Assembly (NCBI RefSeq): GCF_007896895.1
Contig: NZ_VOGW01000041.1
Coordinates: 88,598 to 135,707, forward strand
Source: Streptomyces misionensis
Lineage (GTDB): Bacteria; Actinomycetota; Actinomycetes; Streptomycetales; Streptomycetaceae
Reading direction: 5' to 3'
Length of the DNA: 47,110 bases
Position 1 is the first letter of the stretch; each line of letters opens with the position of its first letter. Both the position numbers and the translations under genes were made by a program. This document shows, one piece after another, positions 1 through 7,130 of this stretch. Below the pieces are notes generated by a model, which made no database searches, had not been told where the DNA came from, and was given only the letters and a program-made list of their open reading frames with translations.

Positions 1-262
1 CCCGTGTCCCATGCAGCCGCATCCCGCCTGGTCAGGGGATGCGGAACGTCCCAGCGTCCCGGAACGGCCGTCCGGGCCGGCCCGGGACGGACGTCCCGGG
101 CAGGCTGTGATCACCAACCGGCGAGCCCGACAAGGGGATCATCACACATCTCGCCGGACGATTCGCGTGCGCACGCGTGGCCCTCCAGTCGACCGACCGA
201 TCCGCCCCAGGATGGAAATGATCACCGTCATAGGCCAGACCCGCCCGCCCCGAAGATGCCTG

Positions 263-2920
263 ATGCGCCGGCCGGCGATGGTGGCGAGGAGCACCGTGCT
301 CGGTGTGCTCCTCGCCTTGCTGCTGTCCGTCTCCGGCGTCTTCCTCTCCGCCACCCCCGCCCGGGCGAACGACTACTACAGCAGCATCACCGAAGCCTCC
401 GCGGCCAACGTCGACTGGATGTCACGCGTCCCGGACGGGACCAACCTCGCCTGGCTCTCGGTGCCCGGCACCCATGACAGCCTCGCGCTCTGCGGGGGCA
501 CACCGGACCCGGACACGGACCAGTGCTCGGGCATCGTCACCAGCATCACCCAGACGCAGGAGAACCACGGCTTCAGCGCGAAGACCCTGACCACCCAGTT
601 CGACGCCGGCATCCGGGCGCTCGACATCCGGGTCCGGGTCGACAAGGGGGACGAGGGGCTGAAGTTCACCGTCCACCACGGCGCCGCCTATCAGTACGCC
701 AACTTCACCGACGTGCTGCAGGCCACCCGCGACTTCCTGAGTGACCACCCCGGCGAAACCGTCCTGATGAACCTGAAGGCGGAGTGCACCGGCTCCACCT
801 TCTCCTGCAAGGACGCCGACGGGTTCGGGACCGACGAGTGGCGCAAGAAGGTCTTCGACTCCTACCTGGACGGCCGCTCGTACACCGGGGACGGTGACGA
901 GAGCACTCCGTCGACCGCCTGGCGCGACCTGTTCTGGGGACCCTCGGTCACCGGCAAGAGCCAGTCGAACCGCGTCCCGACGCTCGGCGAGGTACGCGGC
1001 AAGGTAGTGCTCCTCGGCTACCGGAACACCGGCGGCGGCATCTTCGACGGCTACGGGCTCGAGCAGCCCTACCCGGCCGGCGGCTCCAACGAGGAGTACG
1101 TGCAGGACGACTTCGAACTGTCCACCATCAGCGACATCGACGACAAGTGGGAGAAGGTCCGCGCGCACCTGCGCCGGGCCAACGGCACCTGGGACGGCAG
1201 CCGCCCCGGTGAGAAGGAGCACGAGTACGAGCAGGACGCGCTGTATCTGAACTACACCAGCGGCTCCGGGACCGGCGTCCACCCCTACACGGTGGCGGGC
1301 GGCACCCCGACGGCGACCGGTGTGAACAACTTCCTCATCCAGTGTCTGCGCGCCGAGAAGGACCGGTGCCCGGAGTTCTACGCCGGACGCGACGACCGGT
1401 TCGGCGGGCGGTCCGACCTGGACCGTATGGGCGTCATGATGATGGACTTCCCCGGCGGGGGGCTCATCGACGAGATCATCGCCCGCAACTCCGTGACGCA
1501 CACCGACATCCGCGACGTCATGGTGGTCGGCGATTCCATCAGCCACGGGTACGAGGGCGACCACACCTGGCGCTACCGGCTGTGGGACTGGGCCAGGAGC
1601 AAGAAGTGGCCGGTCACCTTCGTCGGACCGTACCGGGGCACCGTGCAGCAGGCCGACGCGCAGCCGCCGCGGCCGCCGGTGCTGGGCGAGAGCGGCGGCG
1701 GCGAGGCCACGGAGCCAGGTCCGGGCGACCCGCGCGTCCAGGGCGAGTACGCCGGGGACGTGAATGCCGGGTTCTCCGCCGACGGCTCGGCTCACTACGC
1801 CCTCTGGGGCCGTTCACTGACCCGGACCGTGCCGACCATCGAGCCGGTGATGCAGGAGCTGAAGACCAAGGGACACACGCCCGACCTGCTCCTGGTCGAG
1901 CTGGGCTTCAACGACATCGGCTGGTACGGGGCGGGCGCCGATCTGGTCGGCACCATGAAGAAGTTCGTGGACAACGCGCGGGCGGTCAACCCGGACGTGC
2001 GGATCGTCCTGGCCAACGTCCCCCAGCGGACCACCCTGGGCGACGCGAACCCCGGCCTCCCTCAGCGCATCAGCGACTACAACGCGGCCCTCGCCGAGGC
2101 GGCCCCCGGCTGGAGCACCAGCGCCTCGCCGGTGGAGCTGGCCGACCTGGACAAGGCGATGGGCTGCGACCCGAAGGCGACGACCTGCGCCACCACCTAC
2201 GACGGGCTGCACCCCAACGCCCTCGGCGAGTACCGCATCGCCCAGGCGTTCGGCACCGTGCTGCACGAGGAGTTCGGCATCGGCGCCGCCGCGCCCGACG
2301 TACCGGACAGCGCACCCGGCCGGTCGCTCGCCACGCCGTCCGGCATGAAGTTCGACGGCACCCAGCAGGGCGTCACCACCACCTGGGACAAAGTCTTCGG
2401 CGCGCACACCTACGACGTCCAGTGGCGTGACGTCACCACCGACTCCAACGCGGACTGGCAGGACGTGGTGCCCGGCGTGAGCGCCCCGCGCTACGACATG
2501 TCCTGGCAGTTCACCGACCAGCCCTACGACGGCCACACCTACGAGGTGCGGGCCCGCGCGGTCGCCGGTGACGGCGCGGCCAACCGTTCCTCGTGGTCCT
2601 CGGCGGTCCGGGGCAAGGCGGAGCCGACGACGGCGGGGCGGCCGCCGGGGCTCACCGCGACGGCCGGCGCGGGCTCGATCGACGTGCGCTGGTCGGCGCC
2701 GACCGACTCGCACAGCGGCTCGATCGTCCGGTACGCGGTGTGGGTGTACGACAAGAGCACCCCGTTGAACTACTCCCGGATCATCGGCTACCCGGCCTCC
2801 GCCCGCTCCGCCAGGATCACGGGGGTCACGGCGGGTCACGAGTACGTGATCCTGGTCTGCGCCTGGAACGCATCGGGTGAGGGGAAGCCGAGCATGAGCG
2901 ACACGGTCGTCCCGGGCTAG
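263..2920 (+). CDS. Secreted PI-PLC X domain / SGNH hydrolase / FN3 fusion protein
   Basis: A predicted secreted lipid- or ester-hydrolysing enzyme of about 885 aa. The start at 263 is chosen because it gives a clean signal peptide (MRRPAMVARS, hydrophobic LLALLLSV core, ATPARA cleavage site) with GAAG 7 nt upstream; the frame is open further 5' but that part does not look like protein. Residues about 55-400 match bacterial PI-specific phospholipase C X domains: GTHDS with His71 and VHHG with His138/His139 fit the two catalytic histidines. Residues about 415-670 are a second enzyme of the SGNH/GDSL family: GDS (Ser425), GFND (Asn550) and DGLH (Asp647, His650) give all four blocks. Two fibronectin type III-like domains fill about 690-885 and may aid polymer or surface binding. 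Both active sites look intact. The substrate is unknown; the phospholipase call rests on the fold and the two histidines only. Confidence 0.88.
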   Translation: MRRPAMVARSTVLGVLLALLLSVSGVFLSATPARANDYYSSITEASAANVDWMSRVPDGTNLAWLSVPGTHDSLALCGGTPDPDTDQCSGIVTSITQTQENHGFSAKTLTTQFDAGIRALDIRVRVDKGDEGLKFTVHHGAAYQYANFTDVLQATRDFLSDHPGETVLMNLKAECTGSTFSCKDADGFGTDEWRKKVFDSYLDGRSYTGDGDESTPSTAWRDLFWGPSVTGKSQSNRVPTLGEVRGKVVLLGYRNTGGGIFDGYGLEQPYPAGGSNEEYVQDDFELSTISDIDDKWEKVRAHLRRANGTWDGSRPGEKEHEYEQDALYLNYTSGSGTGVHPYTVAGGTPTATGVNNFLIQCLRAEKDRCPEFYAGRDDRFGGRSDLDRMGVMMMDFPGGGLIDEIIARNSVTHTDIRDVMVVGDSISHGYEGDHTWRYRLWDWARSKKWPVTFVGPYRGTVQQADAQPPRPPVLGESGGGEATEPGPGDPRVQGEYAGDVNAGFSADGSAHYALWGRSLTRTVPTIEPVMQELKTKGHTPDLLLVELGFNDIGWYGAGADLVGTMKKFVDNARAVNPDVRIVLANVPQRTTLGDANPGLPQRISDYNAALAEAAPGWSTSASPVELADLDKAMGCDPKATTCATTYDGLHPNALGEYRIAQAFGTVLHEEFGIGAAAPDVPDSAPGRSLATPSGMKFDGTQQGVTTTWDKVFGAHTYDVQWRDVTTDSNADWQDVVPGVSAPRYDMSWQFTDQPYDGHTYEVRARAVAGDGAANRSSWSSAVRGKAEPTTAGRPPGLTATAGAGSIDVRWSAPTDSHSGSIVRYAVWVYDKSTPLNYSRIIGYPASARSARITGVTAGHEYVILVCAWNASGEGKPSMSDTVVPG

Positions 2921-2923
2921 TGC

Positions 2924-3310
2924 CGTGGCCGGAAGGGTTTGCCGGGAAGCTCGCGGCGTCCGGTGCGGTGCATCGCAAGGCGGAGCATGGCCCGCGTACC
3001 GGATGTACTCGGGTGATGCGACAACGCGGCGAGGTGCCGTGCCGGGCGTCGCGAGCCGGTGAACCTTTCCGGTCGCAGCACGAGCGACCGGGTGCGCCGC
3101 ATGTGCCGAGCGCTTCGTTCGGGGATACGTTCCGAGTGGGGCGCTCGGCCGCTCGCCGTTCTTCGCGGACGGCGCCACAGCCGGGTGCACTCCAGGCGAC
3201 GCGGGTCGCCGACCGCCGGCATTCGTGGCACTACCTCGGGGAGGCCGCCGAGCGGGCTGTGGCCCGCCACCGCCGCTGCCTTCGCGTCCTGGTCCCCGAT
3301 CGCGAGGCGA
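2924..3310. other. Gene-free stretch after the PLC/SGNH gene
   Basis: Several frames are open because of the high G+C content, but none has a ribosome binding site, a recognisable domain or a convincing start. I see no hairpin followed by a T-run. It leads into two decayed gene fragments and is best read as degraded sequence. Confidence 0.5.
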
Positions 3311-3313
3311 AGC

Positions 3314-3454
3314 GTGCCCCGCACCGAGCGGGCCGGCGAGTCGGTGCGCAGCCACATTCATCGCGCCATGACCAAGCTGAACGCCCGCGACCGCGCCCAG
3401 CTGGTCGTCATCGCGTACCAGAGTGGCCTGGTGAAGCCGCATCCCCACGCGTGA
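3314..3454 (+). pseudogene. Relic of a NarL/FixJ (LuxR-type) response regulator C-terminus
   Basis: The frame ending at 3454 carries VRSHIHRAMTKLNARDRAQ followed by LVVIAYQSGLV. This closely fits the last two helices and tail of NarL/FixJ response regulators of actinobacteria (recognition helix, then the ARDRAQLVV.AY.SGLV tail). The frame upstream loses the family pattern: the usual LTxRExEVL..A.G.SNxEIA helix is not readable, and no receiver domain is found. I therefore read it as the surviving 3' end of a decayed regulator gene. The match is by eye, but the tail is distinctive. Confidence 0.65.
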
Positions 3455-3456
3455 TC

Positions 3457-3614
3457 CAGGCGTTCGCGGCCAGGATTTGTGGCTGACCGATCGCGGCGTT
3501 CCCGCGGACCCAGGCGTCGTACCGGATGCGCCGGGAGACGTCCTTGCCGTTGCCGGGGTTCTCCGTCTCAACCCCGTAGAGCCCGTCGTTGCCGACGGTG
3601 CCGGTGCTCTTGTC
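3457..3614 (-). pseudogene. Relic of an N-acetylmuramoyl-L-alanine amidase (Amidase_2/PGRP type)
   Basis: On the minus strand, reading from 3614, the translation includes GNDGLYGVETENPGNGKD and then RIRYDAWVRGNAAI. This follows the part of Amidase_2/PGRP domains around 'GN..LYGIE.EN.G' and 'QYDA..R..AAI'. The sequence before it is in a different frame (a possible continuation ends near 3620) and lacks a recognisable zinc-ligand histidine block. The frame stays open only briefly after it. This looks like a fragment of a peptidoglycan hydrolase gene, possibly from a phage or a secreted lysin, and not a functional gene. Confidence 0.6.
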
Positions 3615-4117
3615 CCGGCTTCAGGATCGGCTTCTCCGCCACGATGGCGTCGTAGCTGTTCCTCGCCGCTCCCCACAACTCGACGCGCTCCCCTCCTCGG
3701 TGGCGGACCAGGGAACGTCCTCCAACCGCCTCCGGGGCCGGAAGGGAAGCCTGGGAACCCGTGCGCCGTCGATCTGCTGAGAACCGCGGGTACGGGGCGA
3801 CGCTGCGAAACTCCCGTAGGCGGCGGTGCCGGCGGCGATGAGGTGTTCGGCTCCCCCCGGCGTCATCTCCTCCGGCGCCGTCCCCTCCGGCGCCGTCCGC
3901 TCCGGCGGCTGTCGGGGGGCCGGTTCGGCGATCAGGTCGGCGGCCTTGCGGAGCCACGCGCATCCAGGGCTATCCCAACGGCGGGCATCAGCCCCAAGGC
4001 CTGGGCCACCCTCCTGACCTGCGCGCTGAAGGTCCTCAAAGCGGCCGATGTCCGCTGAAACGACCACGCCACACGCCGGACGGCACGGTCTCGACGAAGA
4101 GCGTGCGGTCGACGGTT
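3615..4117. other. Gene-free stretch, probably degraded
   Basis: Open frames exist on both strands but show low-complexity Gly/Ala/Pro/Arg translations typical of shadows in high-G+C DNA. A run of near-repeats of TCCGGCGCCGT lies around 3870-3905. A minus-strand frame contains ELWGAARNSYDAIV near 3640-3690, which could be the decayed upstream part of the amidase relic. I see no ribosome binding site that would support a gene. Confidence 0.45.
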
Positions 4118-5377
4118 CTACGCCGGAGCGTGCCGCGCATACGCGGTGCGCCGGGACAGCCAGGCGCGGTAGCGGCGCAGGGCCCGTCGCTGCTTGCGCT
4201 GCTCGGAGACGAGGGCGAACGCCGGATGGGTGTGAGGGGTGGGGCGGCTTCCGCGGGCGATGCGGCGCATCTGGTGGCGGACCTGTGCCATGCCGGCGGC
4301 CGAGGCGAGGGCCTTGTCGGACCAGGTGACCGGCCGCAGTCGCCGGTCGGCCTCCCGTCCCCGGCGCCAGCGGTCGGGCAGGTCCGGGGTGACGGCGAGG
4401 GCGGTGCCCATTCCGATGACCGCCACGCCGCTGTCGAGAACCCTCTCCGCGGTGTGCCGCTGGGTGATGCCGCCGGTGAGCATCAGCGGCAGCGGGCTGG
4501 TCTTGACCAGGTCCTTCGCCAGCTCAAGAAAGTAGGCCTCGCGGGCCTGGGTGCGCGCGTCGGCAGGGCGGCCGGACATCGCCGGGCTCTCGTAGCTGCC
4601 GCCGGACAGTTCGACCAGGTCGACGCCGAGCGGTTCGAGCATCTCGATCACCTGGCGTGCGTGGTCGGCGTCGAACCCGCCGCGCTGGAAGTCGGCGGAG
4701 TTGAGCTTCACCGCGACCGCGAAGGACGAGGAGACGGCGGCGCGGACGGCCCGGACGACGTCCAGGAGCATCCGGGCCCGGTTCTCCAGCGTTCCGCCCC
4801 ACTGGTCGGTGCGCTTGTTGACCAGCGGAGACAGGAACTGCGACAGCAGATACCCGTGCGCGGCGTGGATCTCCACCCCGTCGAAGCCGGCCTGCTCGGC
4901 ACGCCGGGCGGTGACCGCGTACCGGTTCACGGTGGCGTGGATCTGCTCGGGGGTCATGGCGACAGGCTTGCCGAAGCGGCTGCTGTGCTTGCCGAGGTCG
5001 ACGGCGACCGCGGACGGGCCCCAGACGACGCCGGGCATGTCGGAGCCGATCTGACGGCCGGGGTGGTTGATCTGCATCCATATCGCCCCGCCGCCGGACT
5101 TGCCGGCCTCGGCCCACTCGATGAACGGCTCCAGCGGCGCGGCGTCATCGAGGACGACGCCGCCGGGACCGGTCAGCGCCTCGGCGTGGACCATGACGTT
5201 CCCGGTGATCAGCAGCCCGGTGCCGCCGGCGGCCCAGCGCCGGTACAGCGTCAGCAGCTGCCGGTCGGGAAGCTGGCCGTCGCCGGCCATGTTCTCCTCC
5301 ATGGCCGCCTTGGCGATCCGGTTGCCCAGTACCTGCCCGGAGCGCAGGGACAAGGGCGAGAACAGCTCGCTGGTCAT
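4118..5377 (-). CDS. NADH:flavin oxidoreductase, Old Yellow Enzyme family
   Basis: A 419-aa FMN-dependent TIM-barrel ene-reductase-like enzyme. The start at 5377 is preceded by GAGGGG at 8 nt; an upstream start at 5401 has no such support. Family signatures are clear: an N-terminal LFSPLSL..LGNRI block, WMQINHPGRQ (residues 100-109), the catalytic pair in EIHAAHGYLLSQFLSP (His171 and His174, which bind the carbonyl oxygen of the substrate), the following NKRTDQWGG block, and a later MLTGGI phosphate-binding segment. The length and the His-x-x-His pair put it with OYE-like NADH oxidases and 2,4-dienoyl-CoA-reductase-like N-terminal domains, but no Fe-S or second flavin domain is attached. The TetR gene is divergent and 96 nt away, so that protein probably regulates it. 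The natural substrate cannot be read from sequence. Confidence 0.92.
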   Translation of the reverse strand: MTSELFSPLSLRSGQVLGNRIAKAAMEENMAGDGQLPDRQLLTLYRRWAAGGTGLLITGNVMVHAEALTGPGGVVLDDAAPLEPFIEWAEAGKSGGGAIWMQINHPGRQIGSDMPGVVWGPSAVAVDLGKHSSRFGKPVAMTPEQIHATVNRYAVTARRAEQAGFDGVEIHAAHGYLLSQFLSPLVNKRTDQWGGTLENRARMLLDVVRAVRAAVSSSFAVAVKLNSADFQRGGFDADHARQVIEMLEPLGVDLVELSGGSYESPAMSGRPADARTQAREAYFLELAKDLVKTSPLPLMLTGGITQRHTAERVLDSGVAVIGMGTALAVTPDLPDRWRRGREADRRLRPVTWSDKALASAAGMAQVRHQMRRIARGSRPTPHTHPAFALVSEQRKQRRALRRYRAWLSRRTAYARHAPA

Positions 5378-5423
5378 CCGAGTTCCCCTCTCTGTCTGCA
5401 ATCGCTTACGATGTGTGCACCGT

Positions 5424-5445
5424 TTACATTAAGGCGTCAATGTTA
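5424..5445. promoter_or_regulatory. Inverted repeat, candidate TetR operator
   Basis: ACATT-AAGGCGTC-AATGT is a perfect 5-bp inverted repeat (5426-5443). It extends with one mismatch to TTACATT/AATGTTA at 5424-5445. It lies between the divergent OYE and TetR genes, where such repressors normally bind, and overlaps the proposed OYE -10 box. Confidence 0.5.
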
Positions 5446-5454
5446 GCGCTGCAA
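5426..5454 (-). promoter_or_regulatory. Candidate promoter of the OYE gene
   Basis: Reading the minus strand, TTGCAG (5454-5449) and TAATGT (5431-5426) are separated by exactly 17 nt, a reasonable sigma-70/HrdB-type pair. The -10 element coincides with one arm of the intergenic inverted repeat, so a bound repressor would block it. This is read from sequence and is not experimentally supported. Confidence 0.45.
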
Positions 5455-5473
5455 ACATGAGGGAGTGTGACCT

Positions 5474-6097
5474 ATGTCGCCGGAGAGTGGCTCGTATCAT
5501 CACGGCGATCTGCGCGCCGCCTGCGTGCGCGCCGCGCGGGAGCTGCTCGAGGAGGACGGCAGCGCCGCACTGTCGCTCCGGGCCGTGGCCCGGCGGGCCG
5601 GCGTGTCACCGACGGCCCCCTACCGCCACTACGCGGACCGCGACGCGCTCCTGTCCGCCGTCGCCGCACAGGGCTACCGCGAGCTCGCCGAGCACCTGGC
5701 TGCCGCGCACCCGGCGCCCACGACCCCCGAAGAGCTCGCCGCGGTCGCCATCGCCTACGTACGCTTCGCGCTGGAGCACCCGGCGCTGTTCCGGGTGATG
5801 TTCGCCGAGCCCTGTGATCCGACCAGCGAGGAACGGCTCGCCGCGACCGCCGCCATCTCGGAGTACGTGCGCGGCATCGTCCGCACGGTCTTCCCCGGCG
5901 CCGATGCCGACGCGCTGTCGACCACGGTGTGGGCCCTCGTCCACGGCCTGGCGTTCCTGCATCTGGACGGCAAGCTCGACACCTCCAGCCCCGAGGTGGT
6001 CGCCGACCAGGTGGGCGCCGCCGTCCGCGCGCTGTTCACCGCTTCGCCGACGTTGTCACAGGCAGCCGCCGCACACTCCGAGCAGGCGGAGAAATAG
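5474..6097 (+). CDS. TetR/AcrR family transcriptional repressor (WHG-type C-terminal domain)
   Basis: A 207-aa one-component regulator. The start ATG at 5474 has GGGAG 8 nt upstream. Residues about 8-60 form the TetR DNA-binding domain: YHHGDLRAACVRAARELL, then the helix-turn-helix LRAVARRAGVSPTAPYRHYADRDALL. The pattern around 'YHHGDL' and 'ALFRVMFAEP' (about residue 100) is characteristic of the TetR subgroup with the WHG C-terminal ligand domain. It is transcribed away from the OYE-family gene and shares its 96-nt control region. Repression of itself and of the oxidoreductase, relieved by a small electrophilic or lipophilic ligand, is the simplest inference; the ligand is unknown. The C-terminus ends in a plain hydrophilic tail. 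Confidence 0.92.
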   Translation: MSPESGSYHHGDLRAACVRAARELLEEDGSAALSLRAVARRAGVSPTAPYRHYADRDALLSAVAAQGYRELAEHLAAAHPAPTTPEELAAVAIAYVRFALEHPALFRVMFAEPCDPTSEERLAATAAISEYVRGIVRTVFPGADADALSTTVWALVHGLAFLHLDGKLDTSSPEVVADQVGAAVRALFTASPTLSQAAAAHSEQAEK

Positions 6098-6138
6098 GGT
6101 TGCGCACAGGGCCCGCAGGCCTTCGGCCGCCTCCTCAT

Positions 6139-6288
6139 GTCCAGGCTCAGGGCCGCCAGGACGTCCTCCTCGACCGCGTCCCAGCCGGGCCCGTCCAGCA
6201 GGCGTGCCCGCGGGTCGGACCAGCGATGCGAGGGTGAGGCGAACGCGTCGCGGTTGTTCAGGGCCCGATGCGGCTGCCCCAGCACGTC
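6139..6288 (-). mobile_element. Relic of a Tn3-family transposase (TnpA C-terminal region)
   Basis: The minus frame gives HRALNNRDAFASPSHRWSDP, then ARLLDGPGWDAVEEDVLAALSL. This matches the part of Tn3-family TnpA that follows the 'vLEqlHraLrrRDvfa..s.RW.DPRa.Ll.g..W' pattern. Sequence on both sides (to about 6100 and 6530) is out of frame and decayed, and no 38-bp terminal repeat is visible. It is therefore a fragment without function. It marks this gap as a place where a transposon once inserted. Confidence 0.75.
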
Positions 6289-6560
6289 CCCGAAGGCGCC
6301 GCGGCCGGCCTCGCCTTCGCCGCACTCGATTGCCTCCGCGGCCGGGTCGCGCCTCGAACCCCGAGACCAGGAGGGTCCGCACCATCTGCACCCGCGCCGG
6401 TGACCCCCGCCCGCCGGGTCCCCAAGCTCGGCGGGCAGGCACCCGGGCCTGCTCCGCGACCGGCTGCAGTACAGGTCGAGTCGTGTACCTTCCCGCGCAG
6501 ACCCGTGGCGTCCGGGATGTGCGGCCACCGCGACCGGCTGCGCGCCGCGCGAGCCGGGTC
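6289..6560. other. Gene-free stretch flanking the Tn3 relic
   Basis: The sequence is probably the continued decay of the Tn3-type transposase. Minus-strand frames are Arg/Gly/Pro-rich and interrupted by frame changes. No ribosome binding site or recognisable domain is seen. Confidence 0.4.
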
Positions 6561-6580
6561 GGAGCGGACGGGAGGCTCGC

Positions 6581-6853
6581 TCAGCGAGGCCGGTTCCTGG
6601 AGATCGCGGCCAAGGCTTCCTGGACAGTGGTGAAGTTCTCGGTGCCTGCCTGCGTCAGGTCGACCAGGGATTCCGAACTGCCGGACACTTTTACGAACAT
6701 CACGCCACGGGAGGGGTGGTACACGCCGGCCCGGTAGTGGCCGCGGTGGACGTCGCTGGGGATGACCTCACCCACCGCCTGGCGGGTCGTGGTGTCGACG
6801 GCGTAGTAGCAGCCGGTTCCGTCACCGCGGTCCACTGCGATCAGCTGTCCCAT
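6581..6853 (-). CDS. Small hypothetical protein, 90 aa
   Basis: I do not recognise the family. The start at 6853 is supported by GGGGGAG 8 nt upstream. The protein is soluble, with no signal peptide or membrane segment, and begins MGQLIAVDRGDGTGCYYAVD. A beta-rich N-terminal half (YYAVDTTTRQAVGEVIPSDVHRGHY, given here as a description of a basic/aromatic stretch) leads to a helical end, TTVQEALAAISRNRPR. It lies downstream of the conflict-system genes on the same strand, but about 280 nt and a hairpin separate them, so co-transcription is doubtful. Composition is normal for the genome. Confidence 0.6.
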   Translation of the reverse strand: MGQLIAVDRGDGTGCYYAVDTTTRQAVGEVIPSDVHRGHYRAGVYHPSRGVMFVKVSGSSESLVDLTQAGTENFTTVQEALAAISRNRPR

Positions 6854-7078
6854 TCCGGGTACTCCCCCAAGTCGCGGCTCCTCCTGAAAGCACGTGGGTT
6901 GAACCAGCGTGCTCCGGAAGAGACTTGATGGGCCATTTTACCTCTGACGTGAACCACAGCACCGCCCTCGATGTCACTTACGTACGTTGCCGCGTCTCCG
7001 CGGGCGAGACCGCACGCGACGCGCAGCACGGCTTCGAGTGAGCCATCTGTTGACAGCTCCTCAAGATCCTGGTGCCGT

Positions 7079-7125
7079 CCCCCGGGGCCGCGACGCCGGC
7101 CGCCGAGCCCTGGGGGCTTTGTTTT
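7079..7125 (+). terminator. Hairpin plus T-run, terminator-like on the + strand
   Basis: CCCCCGGGGC (7079-7088) pairs with GCCCTGGGGG (7107-7116) with one mismatch and is followed by CTTTGTTTT. The T-run is on the + strand although the genes on both sides run on the minus strand. It may act on antisense transcripts, or the stem alone may stop minus-strand transcripts leaving the STAND gene, whose stop is at 7131. Confidence 0.5.
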
Positions 7126-7130
7126 CCGGG

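Noticed and set aside
422..1795. Long minus-strand frame opposite the PLC/SGNH gene
   Set aside because: Val/Ala/Gly/Arg-rich translation without domain or ribosome binding site; the + strand protein has complete catalytic motifs.
3477..4058. 193-codon + strand frame
   Set aside because: No ribosome binding site, no domain; the minus strand here has an amidase-like fragment.
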